NCBI GenBank assembly: GCA_026545225.1
Contig: CM048845.1
Span: 118,795,033-118,859,032, forward strand
Length of the DNA stretch: 64,000 nt
Source: Cornus controversa
Taxonomy: Eukaryota > Streptophyta > Magnoliopsida > Cornales > Cornaceae
Direction of reading: 5' to 3'
Positions 47,830 to 57,561 of this stretch are shown here, piece by piece (within the stretch, counting starts at the first letter, position 1; every line of letters starts with the position of its first letter). The translations under genes and the position numbers were made by a program. The notes beneath the pieces were generated by a model. The model was not told where the DNA came from. It made no database searches and saw only the letters and a list, made by a program, of their open reading frames with translations.

Positions 47830-50076
47830 ACCATGTAATGAATTTATAGGCTCCATGGACTTATTTGGTGGGATATGAATGAGATACTTTGTTGAAAAAA
47901 TCTGCTGACTTGGTCAATTACAAGATTATATACCCCGTCATATATATGATGTATAGTTTTATTCTCCAATTTCAATTTCCCAACTGTTACTCTCAAGTCT
48001 CAATCAATATAGGATGACTTAATAATGAGTCAACAGTGATTCGTGTAGAAAATGTGAATTTAGGTGGAACATAACATCAGAAAAGAGGTAACCCAGAAGA
48101 CATTTCCAAAGGGAAAAAGCGTGTCTTCTTTTGCTACCACAAGGTTTCAAGGAACACATGCCCAAGGGCTAAGGGAAGACATTAATTCCAAAAGTGTCAC
48201 CCAAAAAACATTGACGTCTTAATATAAATACAAATGGTTATGTGGGACTTCACAAAAAGGAAAGGAGGCTAAGCTGGTGAGGAGAGAAGGTAAATTTTGA
48301 CTTGGAGTTGCAATTTTAGACGAATCTTCCTAATATTTAAAAAAATTACATTGACATCTTCTGAGATTAACACTTAATAACAATTTCGTACATTAACGGT
48401 CAAAACTGAATTACAAAATAGTGGTCTGCTTGGTTTGCCACTCACTTTTTTAAAAACTATAAAAGACATTTATCTAAAAACAAATATTTTTTTAACTGAG
48501 TTATCGGAAAACAATTTTGAAAAATAGTTAACGGGAACTGTCAACCAAGCAGGTTTTTATATAATTTTTTGAATTTCAGTTCTCAAAAAACAGAAAATTC
48601 TTGTCAAAAAACTAAACAAAGCATGCCCTAATATTTTCACTTTAACCTCAATAGATCCTACTTTTAGCCCCACTTTTCAACTAAAACAATAATATAATAA
48701 CTATTGACTATGACAAGTTAAAATTATTCTTTTTACCTCAGGCAAAAAAACTCACACACCCACTTTATGAGAAAGTAACCATTATGTTACTCCTTTGTGG
48801 TACTCACACACCATTATGTTACTCCCTCTCTTAAACAGGGGACATTCTTATAACTAGTAACTATATGACATTTCATGTAATATAATTATATTATATATGT
48901 GTGGATGGCACCTAAACCTTGCAAAGGCGTCTCTTAGGCATAAAAGAAGTGAAAAGCCTCGCTCTTTCTGAAAAGGCTTGGCTGCCACCTGCTTTACAGG
49001 TAGTGCTGATCAGAAGAGAGACTCCACTACCTAATTTTAAGTCTTCCTTCTTAATTTTCAAATCCTTGGACCACTGACTCTTGAATATTGACAGCAGTGG
49101 CTTTAGGAGGACTAGACCAGCAAAACCATTCTGGAGTAGAAGATTACGGTGGTGTTAGGTGTTTACAACTTAATAAGTTTTTCCTTTAGTTTACTAATTT
49201 TATTTCTAACTGTATCATGACTAAAACAAACAATACATGTAACTCTATTCCAGTCCTCTCCTACCCGATGCCAAATAATCAAAAGGTTTTCCTAACGTGA
49301 TCGAAATGGGTCTGAAATTTTGTCAAAGCAATTGTGAGAAAGTAAGATAGATCTGTCACTTTCATCGTGCCCTCAATTACAAGGACTACAAAATTCACAA
49401 AGTGATTTTAAAGGAAAATGAATCATGGACATGGACATGGACATTGCATGAAAAGGACATCACTTATATTAATTTCTTAATGGAGATACAGTGAGATCAC
49501 AAGTTGGTATTCTAGAAGTTAAGAAAAAAAAAGTTACAAATAAAGATACATGAAAAGTAAAGGCTACAGAAAACACAGAGACCAATACTAAAAAGACTCG
49601 GATAAAGAAAGTGCACCAATAGAGCTGTGTTTGGTAAGTAGAGACCCCTTCTTCATTGGCTTCTTTAGGCTTTTATGATTTAAGAGAGTAACAAGTCTCA
49701 ATAATTGCTGCAAACAAATAATTCATATCAAGTGTTCCATGCATTTCCTGAGTCTGTCAAGTATCTTCCAAATCTCCATGTCTCACTCGAGTAACCACCA
49801 CAAACTGAATTTGAACAGGTTCGCATACCATAGAAGACCCACTTAAAAAATAATCCGTCACATGGGAGTAATCTCTGCAGGTGTGAACCTGATAAGCAAC
49901 TTGTAAAGGAAATGCTAGCATGAAGAACACACTCAAATCTAAATGGACAAGCAAGATAAATAGGCTTCAGCACTTGCATACCATATGGCACCTTCTATTA
50001 CATATTTGAAGGGAATTTCATGGACACTTGGAAGGACTACAAGTCAATGCACACAAGAAATGTAACAGCAAGAATG
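47830..50076. other. intergenic region between the dirigent and cis-prenyltransferase genes
   Basis: It holds the dirigent promoter. The segment 48424-48629 has inverted ends (GGTCTGCTTGGTTTG and, reverse-complemented on the right, GGGCATGCTTTGTTTAG) like a small Tourist-type MITE, but no clear target duplication. The right-hand 350 bp probably include the 3' UTR of the cis-prenyltransferase gene. No other gene is visible. Confidence 0.35.
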
Positions 50077-50919
50077 TTATAGCTGCTTCTTTTTCTTCTC
50101 CAAGTAAGAGTGGTTCCGCTGGAAATTCAACACTGCCCACACCAAATGCCACAAACCAATCTCAGGCCACAGCACACTTGGACAAAACAAGAGGCAGTTG
50201 GTAGTCTGCCAAAGAAGGAAATTGCTCAGACGAGTCTCGCCTGAAGTTCGGATTAAAATATCTGGATCAGGTGCTACTGCCATGTACATGTGCTTCCCAA
50301 GATCTACCAGTTTTATTGCATGATGCTTCTCCTGCTTTTCTTCACTTATCACACCATTCAATGCTTGAATTGCTTGTTGATCCTGGCAAGATTCTTGAAC
50401 CGCATGTACTATCTCATCAGAAGAAGCATAGGCCACACAAATTAATAGCACAGTCCTGGTATTGTTGGCTGTGGCAAGCATTACCTTTTCAGCTGCAACC
50501 CTAACAGGCTCATTCATAAGTTTCAAGTTCCCTATAAAATAAACCCTTACTCCATATTGATTCACGATACTCTCTTCCTTGAGCAATCCTTCAATCTTCT
50601 CCTGCATTAGATCCATCACATATTGAACTTCTTCAGGCTGTCTTTTAAAATTATCGATGCTGAATGCGTAGATCGTTATGTACTTCACCCCCAATTCATA
50701 GCAGTACTTCAGCATAGACATTAGAGTCGAAAACCCAGCTTTGTGGCCAGCCCCTTCTTTCAAGTTTTGTTTCCTAGCATACCTCCGGTTTCCATCCATG
50801 ATGAAGGCAATATGGTTAGGGATGGGACCCACGGCTAGAATATGAAACAAAATTCTTCTCATGAAGATACCCAAACTCCCAAACAAGTTGTTAACAGTAG
50901 CATCACTATCTTCCCCCAT
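50077..50919 (-). CDS. cis-prenyltransferase, dehydrodolichyl diphosphate synthase type
   Basis: This enzyme elongates farnesyl diphosphate with isopentenyl diphosphate units in cis to make dolichol-length polyprenyl diphosphate, needed for protein glycosylation at the ER. The uninterrupted 280-residue ORF starts MGEDSDATVNN. Motif HIAFIMDGNRRYARK carries the catalytic Asp42. ITIYAFSIDNFKR (about 81-93) and RTSGETRLSNFLLWQ (224-238) complete the UPP-synthase family signatures. A hydrophobic N-terminal segment (FGSLGIFMRRILFHILAVG) fits membrane association. Eukaryotic enzymes of this type work with a NgBR/LEW1-type partner, which is not in this window. A plausible intron acceptor just upstream of the ATG and a donor near 52028 suggest an intron of about 1.1 kb in the 5' UTR. 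Plants have several paralogues, so the exact chain-length product is inferred. Confidence 0.92.
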   Translation of the reverse strand: MGEDSDATVNNLFGSLGIFMRRILFHILAVGPIPNHIAFIMDGNRRYARKQNLKEGAGHKAGFSTLMSMLKYCYELGVKYITIYAFSIDNFKRQPEEVQYVMDLMQEKIEGLLKEESIVNQYGVRVYFIGNLKLMNEPVRVAAEKVMLATANNTRTVLLICVAYASSDEIVHAVQESCQDQQAIQALNGVISEEKQEKHHAIKLVDLGKHMYMAVAPDPDILIRTSGETRLSNFLLWQTTNCLLFCPSVLWPEIGLWHLVWAVLNFQRNHSYLEKKKKQL

Positions 50920-52100
50920 TTCCAGTCCTGCACCAAACCTAAACTATTGCAGTCAAAGTTATAAGCACAAAATACAACCTTTAGTCCATGATCATATAGA
51001 GTTAAACCTTCTGCAGCTACTACCAAGTAAATGAACTAAATGGTTGACAAAGTAGGGAAGACACTTATTGATCCATTAAAATGGCCACAAATGCCAATAA
51101 TATGACCTACAATGTCCCAACGGGTAAAGCTTTATTGACCAATTATCTACAACCATATTCACTCATAAAGCTACACCCAAAGAAGACACTTATTGATCCA
51201 TTAAAATGGCCACAAATGACAATAATATGACCTAAAATGTCCCAATTGGGTTAAACTTTACTGATCAGTTATCTACAACCATATTCACATATAAAGCTAC
51301 ACCCAAAAAAGAAAACCATTATATAAATCTTTTTGATCAATGAAAATATGATGTTTCAGGGACGACGCAATATAGGGCCAAATCTAGGATTTATACTCGC
51401 ACAACAATCTTTTTTTTCTCTTTTTCTTTTTTTCTCCGGTAAGGCACACAACAATCTTAAAATACGGTTAGATTTGAGTTCTCGTGATTTATTATACCTC
51501 AAAGATCAAAGAAATCAAACAAAGAGGCTGAGTGAAGCATTTCATCGAACACGAGGGACGGCATCAATATTTTTCACAAATTTCCAAAATCCCACGTCCC
51601 AAAAACAGTCTTAGGTAATTTAGTTGTTATGCTATTGCTACAATTGAATAAACTACAATTTAGTCCAGGATTCTAATCACAATTTAAATTTACTCATTTG
51701 GAAAGGAATTTCAATTTTCTTTGTACAGTTGCCAAAACATATACAAGCTATGCTTACAGCGACAATGTAACAAATGGAAAAATCACGGACTTAAACGAAT
51801 ATACGTACACAATAAAAGATATCTATACATATATATGTCACCTTCGATCTCTCGGAAACAAAACAAGGACGAAGGGTCAGAGATTAGGGATCTGAAACAT
51901 GTTAAATTCATAAAAAAAACAAGGCTAATGGTTAGTCACAGAAGATCAAAACCCTAAAACCCAAATTAAAAACTAAAATTCGAATTAATGATGAAAAAGA
52001 AACTAAAATGAGAATAGACAAATCTTACAAGGAATTGAGATGTCAGCAAAGTGAGAGAGAGTAGACTTGAGAAGGTTAATGGTAACCCAAAATAACAAGT
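50920..52100 (-). promoter_or_regulatory. 5' leader with a probable 5' UTR intron, cis-prenyltransferase gene
   Basis: On the minus strand an acceptor (GGTTTGGTGCAG) lies about 10 bp before the ATG, and a donor CCTTGTAAGA lies near 52028 after a CT-rich exon-like stretch. This is the usual structure of a leader intron. It is inferred from consensus only. Confidence 0.5.
51058..51307. repeat. tandem duplication of a ~125-bp unit in the probable leader intron
   Basis: The phrase AAGACACTTATTGATCCATT starts at 51058 and again at 51183, and the copies match to ...AAAGCTACACCCAAA with about ten differences. Confidence 0.85.
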
Positions 52101-52461
52101 CCGCTGATTAGTTCTTATTACGGTGGCGGGAAAAAGACAAATACTAAATTAAGAATTTTGAAGGTAGGGAAAAAGCATCAATCCACAGTTACAGTTAATG
52201 TCGGTAGTGTTTGGATCTCAGGAATTCGGTTGTCCTGATCTTGATTGTTTTAGGGATCTAGATATTCTTTTGCTCTCTGACATATTATACCTTAGTTATT
52301 CTTTATTTAGAAAATTAGAATTAAGTATCGAACATTACCTTTTTTTTGTTTTTTCTTAATCAATTCTCAATGAAAAGCAGTGAAAGCAGTTTAGTTGTTT
52401 GTTTGATTTTTTTTTTTTCAAGTCACCCTGAACTATTTTTTTTTTTTATTGAAGTAAGTTA

Positions 52462-54003
52462 GGGCTCAATTGATTTGCAACTGTAAAAATAATTTTTAAT
52501 TTTTTCAATTTTTAGATAATCAAGACAAAATAATTTTCAATTTTTTCAGTTTAAAAATTCATTTGGTTGATAAAATTACAAAACAGTTTTTAAAAAATAA
52601 AAACTCGTAAATCTATTTGATTGTATCTAGATTAGTTTTCAGAGAACAATTTTTACTTTTTTTTTCTTAAATCTAATAATACAATTTTTATTAATAAGTG
52701 TTGGAGGTGCATTACTTTTAAACTAGTGTTTTTAACTTAATAAATCTACTTGTATTGAAAATAATTTTTGAACAAATAAAATAACAAAAAATGAGCATTA
52801 CTATAATAAAAAATAATTTTTACTAATTAAAGTAATTATCAAATTATATCAAATAAATGAAAGGAATATAATTTTTTTTTGTGAAAATTAACCAAATTGT
52901 ATAATTATATTATTATATTATTATGATAATAAGTGCATTATTATGTATAATTGTGTATTCAAACATATCTGATGAGACTTGTGTGCAATGTGCATTTATA
53001 CAGCACCTCTATGCTCTATGCTCCTTTTATGAGTTTTTTGTTGAATAAGTATAAGACCAAAGTCAGGTCACTGCATTTATCCAGCATATCTATGCTCTAT
53101 GCTCCTTTTATGATTCTTTTGTTGAATAAGTATAAGACCAAAGTCAGGTCATTGAGGATAAAATGATATATATATACATATATATATGTGTGTGTGTATA
53201 TATATATATATATAGAAGAAGGTGGGTGTCCGCAAAGAGAGAAAGGGAAAACTAGAGAGAGATAAATGCAAGAGAAAAGGGGGAAAAAAGAAAGAAAAAA
53301 AAGGAGAGGGGGAAACAATCTGAGATAGAGAGAGAACGAGAGAAAGAGTAGGAGAAGAATCAGGAGCTTCCTAATTCAAAATTGCATATTAAATTACAAC
53401 CTAATTCAAAAATTCAGAACCTAATTCAAAGTTTCATGAACACCCAATTTTGAGCTTCCAATGCTTAGAAAGAGGAGGAGCAAAGATGATTGTGAGCTCT
53501 CATCTGCGACATGAAGAAGCCTTGTGAGGAGATTTGCAAACCAGGAGAGAGAGCCCAATGTTCAACCAACAGAGTCACAACTCTCTTTCATGGGGTTGGT
53601 GATCTGCTTTGCCTTTCAACTGATGTAGCACAAATATATATAGGAAAAACTCTCTTCTTTTTTATTTTTATTTTTATTTTTTATCTTCAATGGCGAATGT
53701 TATAAAATTATCTACACTGAAAGAAAGAGGAGATAGAGAAAGGATTAAAGGATTGAAGAGGTGATAGATTATATTTAAACATTGGCTTATAAACGAGAGA
53801 GACTACACCGTTCACTTAGCGTCATTTAAGTAAGTTCTGTGTTTTCATTCAAAAGAGAACAGTTTTAAGAAAACTCCCAAAACATCTTTTTTATTGTTTT
53901 CTAAAATCCTATACTCATGTAACTCAATTTTTTAAAATTTTTTCTTCAAAAACAGTTCCAAGCAGGTTAAAATTGTTTTTAGAGTCACAATTCAAGCAGG
54001 GCC
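52462..54003. mobile_element. possible 1.5-kb TIR element with TTA target duplication
   Basis: The left end GGGCTCAATTGATTTGCAAC and the right end (reverse-complemented) GGCCTGCTTGAATTGTGACT are related, and both sides are flanked by TTA (52459-52461 and 54004-54006). The flanks outside it also resemble each other for about 70 bp. The interior includes an 81-bp tandem repeat and a purine-rich stretch (53200-53350). The call rests on short ends, so confidence is moderate. Confidence 0.45.
52992..53153. repeat. tandem duplication of an 81-bp unit
   Basis: GCATTTAT(A/C)CAGCA followed by TCTATGCTCTATGCTCCTTT starts at 52992 and recurs at 53073. Both copies end in AAGACCAAAGTCAGGTCA. Only a few substitutions are visible. 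Confidence 0.88.
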
Positions 54004-54067
54004 TTAGTCTCTTTGTTTGTTTGAGCTTTTTTTTAATTCACCTGAACTATTTTTTTGAAGCAAGTTA

Positions 54068-54164
54068 GGCTTTGTTTGGCAAAGCTTTTGCTTCGACTTT
54101 TACACAAAAGAAAAATAGAAGCATAAGCTAAAATGAGGAAGCAAAAGTTTTGCCAAATAAGGTA
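54068..54164. mobile_element. very short (97-bp) MITE with TTA target duplication
   Basis: The ends GGCTTTGTTTGGCAAAGCTT (left) and TACCTTATTTGGCAAAACTT (right, reverse-complemented) are inverted and continue into TTGC. TTA flanks both sides (54065-54067 and 54165-54167). Confidence 0.65.
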
Positions 54165-54168
54165 TTAG

Positions 54169-54657
54169 TCTCTCATCTTACAAAAGTTGGTATGTTGACC
54201 CTGACAGAACTATAATGACAAATGTATCTTTTACTACAACCATTATGCCCTCTTCTCTATAAATAGTGTTCTAAAAACTCAAAAAAAAAAATAGTTAGAT
54301 AAAATTCATAAATAATAAGTTTAGAAACATAAAAAAATAAAAGGCTAAAAGAACTTTATTTAAGATTTTTTTAAAAATAAAAATTTAATCAACTATAATG
54401 ACATATGCTCTTTTCTCTATAAGTATAGTATTTTCTAAATATAAATTTAGACAAAATTCTTAAATAAAATTCTATTGCCCTTTTGTTTTTTTCTGTTTCT
54501 AAACTTATTATTTATGAATTTTATCTAATTATTTTTTTGTCTAAATTTTTATTTAGAAAACACTATATTTATATAGAAAATGACATAATGGACATAGTAA
54601 AAGCTTTATATGTCATCTTACTTAGGGTCAAATCGTCAACTTTTGTAAAATGAAAGA
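54169..54657. mobile_element. long fold-back element, about 490 bp
   Basis: The outer arms (TCTCTCATCTTACAAAAGTT on the left; TCTTTCATTTTACAAAAGTT on the right, reverse-complemented) continue as an imperfect inverted repeat for over 100 bp. A second inner inverted pair centres on AAATTCATAAATAATAAGTT (near 54305) and its complement near 54510. Nearly the whole element can fold into one hairpin. Confidence 0.75.
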
Positions 54658-55251
54658 TTGAGCTGCTTCAAAAAAATAATTTAGGTGGTGAATTTGCATA
54701 TTTAAAAAAGTTAAACGAGTTTTTTGCATTTTAGTATATTAAAAAAATAAATTCAAGTCAATAAAAGTGCAAAATTGAAATAAAAAATTTGCGGGTCAAA
54801 GGTACATGCACCGTTTTGTAAAAATAGAAACTAACACAACTTATTTTAAAATAGAGAAGGTCATCGTGTAAAAAAGATATATTACAGGACTTTTGTGCAT
54901 TTTACCTTTTTTAAAATATAAAAAAAAAATCAAGCAAAGTCATGCCCGCTCACAATGCTCAACCCTTCCTACACAAATAACATAGTGAAAAAGGCTGGGC
55001 CTAAAGGCCTCAGTTGAAGCCCAACCCTAAATAAATTTTCGTGCTAAACAAAGCCCTTTCATGTACCAGCCTCGTTGGTCTGTTTGGGCCCACAACACCC
55101 AAACCAAGTCCATGCACATTCGTCGTTCAGCAACCGAAATGTCTCTCCTCTCAACGGTTATCACAGGCGAGAAATTTTCAAAAAATTGGAACCAAAAACT
55201 CCATCAGTTGATCAGAGTGTATAGACATGAAACCCCAGCCGTCGGATCGAA
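54658..55251. other. upstream region of the PPR gene
   Basis: AT-rich sequence becoming more GC-balanced from about 54950, where the 5' leader of the PPR gene probably lies. An upstream ATG at 55061 opens a 69-codon frame overlapping the PPR start in another frame; it may be outside the transcript. Confidence 0.35.
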
Positions 55252-57561
55252 ATGCTTCGCCGATCAGTGATCGGGTTCTTTTTCCGGTTTCATCATAGTT
55301 GTCCCGAAAACGGACCTATTTCACTGTTAATGCGAAGACACTCAATATCCAAATCAATCGAAGAGTGCAAACAAATCCATGCAAGGCTCATAGTTTCTCA
55401 ATCCATATCGGAATTATACGTTACGAACACCGTCTTGAATTTTTACGCAAAATGTGGAGATCTGTGCAGTGCACACATCTTGTTCGATCAAATGCCTCAA
55501 AAGACCGTTGTGACATGGACGTCCCTGATTTCGTCTTACGTTCATCATGGGTCCTCTGAAATTGCACTTCAGTTTTTGACGAAATTGCTTGAATCAGGTG
55601 AGAGACCAAACCAGTACACACTATCTATCGCGGTTCGTGCTTGTACGCATATTGGGTTTGTTGAATTGGGTCTTCAAATTCATGGTCTGATTGTTCATCT
55701 TGGACTTGAGAGAGATGAATTTTGTGGGAGTTCTCTCGTTGATTTCTATTTCAAAATTGGATGTAGTTTGGACGATGCATTTCGTGTTTTTGATGGGTTG
55801 TTTAAAAGAGATTTTGTTACATGGAATGTTATGATTTCTGGGTTTGCTCAAGACGGTAAAACTAGTGAAGTTCTTAGATTAGTTTCAGAGATGAGGGCTG
55901 TTGATGGGTTGAAACTGGGTGATTTTACATTTACAAGTTTGCTTAAGTGCTGTTGTTTGGTGAGAGACGTGGAACAAATTCATGGGCTTGCTTTAAAATT
56001 TGGGACTGAAATTGATGTAGTGGTGGGCAGTGCTTTAGTGGATTTGTATGGGAAATGTGGAGATATGGATTCAGGTTTGAAAGTATTTAAATCGATGGAG
56101 ATGAAAGATAGTTTTGCGTGGAGTTCCATTATATCTGGTTATGCGAGAAATGGCAGTGGGGAGGAAGCTATCATTTTATTCAGACATATGTGTAGGCAAG
56201 GCATATTACCCGTTCAACATGCATTGTCAAGTGTTTTGAAAGGTTGTGTGGAGACTGGAGACTATAGAACAGGAATTCAAGTTCATACCCATATGATAAA
56301 AAATGGGTTTCAGAGTGATTGTCTTGTTGCAAGTGTTCTTCTGAGTCTTTATGCAGATGCCAATGAAATTTGCAAGGCAGAGAAGTTGTTTAGAAGGATC
56401 GAAGATGTAGATATTGTCGCTTGGAATTCAATGATCATGGCTTATGCTCAAATGGAAGAAGGATCTTCTTCCTCTTGCTTCAATATTTTCCAAGAACTGT
56501 GCCAAACTACCACATTGAAACCTGATGAAACCACTCTAATGGCTGTTCTAAAATCTTGTTGGAGTTCTTCCGATCTAGCCGCAGGCATTCAAATCCATTC
56601 CATAATAATAAAATCAAGTAGAAGTTGTGAAACTGCCATTGGTAATGCAATTATCAACATGTACTCCAAGTGTGGTGCTGTTGATGATGCCCATAAAGCT
56701 TTTGATGAGTTGGTGCACAAAGATGAGATCTCATGGAATACTATAATTGGAAATTTTCAACAGAATGGGTTTGAATTAGAAGCTCTGAAGTTTTTCAAAG
56801 AGATGTTGGCAGATGGGATCCATTTAACCAGTTTTAGCCTTTCATCATGCATTGCAGCTTGCTCAGAGCTTGCATCTATTGATGTGGGTAAGCAGTGTCA
56901 TTCGTGCAGTATCAAGTTTGGTTTCGAAAGAGATGTCTATGTCGGTAGCTCCATTATAGATATGTATGCTAAATGTGGAAACCTGGAGGATTCTGAGAAA
57001 GCTTTTGAAGAACAAGCATATCCAAATGAAGCAACATTCAGTGCATTGATCTCTGGGTTTGGTCAACATGGGAAAGCGTCTGAAGCAATTGGATTATTTG
57101 AAAAGATGGAAAAGATGAGCTTAGTTCCCAATCAAATCACTTTCTTAGCTGTTCTATCAGCTTGCAGTCATGTTGGTCTTCTTAAAGAGAGTATATTTTT
57201 CTTTAAATTGATGAATCAGAAGTATAATATTAAGCCAGAGCTTGAGCACTATTCTTGTTTGATTGACGTTTTTGGTCGTGCTGGTAGGCTTGAGGAGGCA
57301 TACCAAATCATACAAAATGATAAAAACGTTTTTGCGTGGAAAACACTACTAAGTGCTTGTAGGAATTATGGAAATGCAAGAATGGCGGGGAAATGTGCCA
57401 GGAAGATGATGGAACTTGACCCGAATGATCATGCCTCGTATATTCTTTTGTCTAACATGTACTCTGGTGAGGGAAAATGGGAAGAAGCTCTTAAGCTACG
57501 GCGGAAAATGGTAGATATTGGAGTGAATAAGACTCCAGGAAGTAGCTGGCTGATTGTTTGA
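55252..57561 (+). CDS. pentatricopeptide repeat protein, PLS class with E domain (intronless)
   Basis: This is an organelle RNA-binding protein, probably for C-to-U editing or another site-specific RNA step. The 769-residue ORF is uninterrupted, as is usual for plant PPR genes. The Arg/Phe-rich N terminus (MLRRSVIGFFFRFHH) fits a mitochondrial or plastid presequence. From about residue 40 the repeats alternate P, L and S forms; marker phrases are VTWTSLISSYVHHG, VTWNVMISGFAQDG, FAWSSIISGYARNG, VAWNSMIMAYAQ, ISWNTIIGNFQQNG and ATFSALISGFGQHG. The last about 100 residues (EHYSCLIDVFGRAGRLEEA, then FAWKTLLSACRNYGN, ending PGSSWLIV) are an E domain. There is no DYW deaminase domain, so if it edits RNA it needs a partner supplying one. 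The target transcript cannot be read from sequence here. Confidence 0.95.
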   Translation: MLRRSVIGFFFRFHHSCPENGPISLLMRRHSISKSIEECKQIHARLIVSQSISELYVTNTVLNFYAKCGDLCSAHILFDQMPQKTVVTWTSLISSYVHHGSSEIALQFLTKLLESGERPNQYTLSIAVRACTHIGFVELGLQIHGLIVHLGLERDEFCGSSLVDFYFKIGCSLDDAFRVFDGLFKRDFVTWNVMISGFAQDGKTSEVLRLVSEMRAVDGLKLGDFTFTSLLKCCCLVRDVEQIHGLALKFGTEIDVVVGSALVDLYGKCGDMDSGLKVFKSMEMKDSFAWSSIISGYARNGSGEEAIILFRHMCRQGILPVQHALSSVLKGCVETGDYRTGIQVHTHMIKNGFQSDCLVASVLLSLYADANEICKAEKLFRRIEDVDIVAWNSMIMAYAQMEEGSSSSCFNIFQELCQTTTLKPDETTLMAVLKSCWSSSDLAAGIQIHSIIIKSSRSCETAIGNAIINMYSKCGAVDDAHKAFDELVHKDEISWNTIIGNFQQNGFELEALKFFKEMLADGIHLTSFSLSSCIAACSELASIDVGKQCHSCSIKFGFERDVYVGSSIIDMYAKCGNLEDSEKAFEEQAYPNEATFSALISGFGQHGKASEAIGLFEKMEKMSLVPNQITFLAVLSACSHVGLLKESIFFFKLMNQKYNIKPELEHYSCLIDVFGRAGRLEEAYQIIQNDKNVFAWKTLLSACRNYGNARMAGKCARKMMELDPNDHASYILLSNMYSGEGKWEEALKLRRKMVDIGVNKTPGSSWLIV

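Noticed and set aside
48424-48629. Small Tourist-like MITE
   Set aside because: The ends are only loosely inverted and the flanking triplets do not match; it is mentioned only within the intergenic entry.
55061-55270. Upstream ORF overlapping the PPR start
   Set aside because: It has no recognised peptide, and it is unknown whether the transcript starts upstream of it; overlap by chance is likely.
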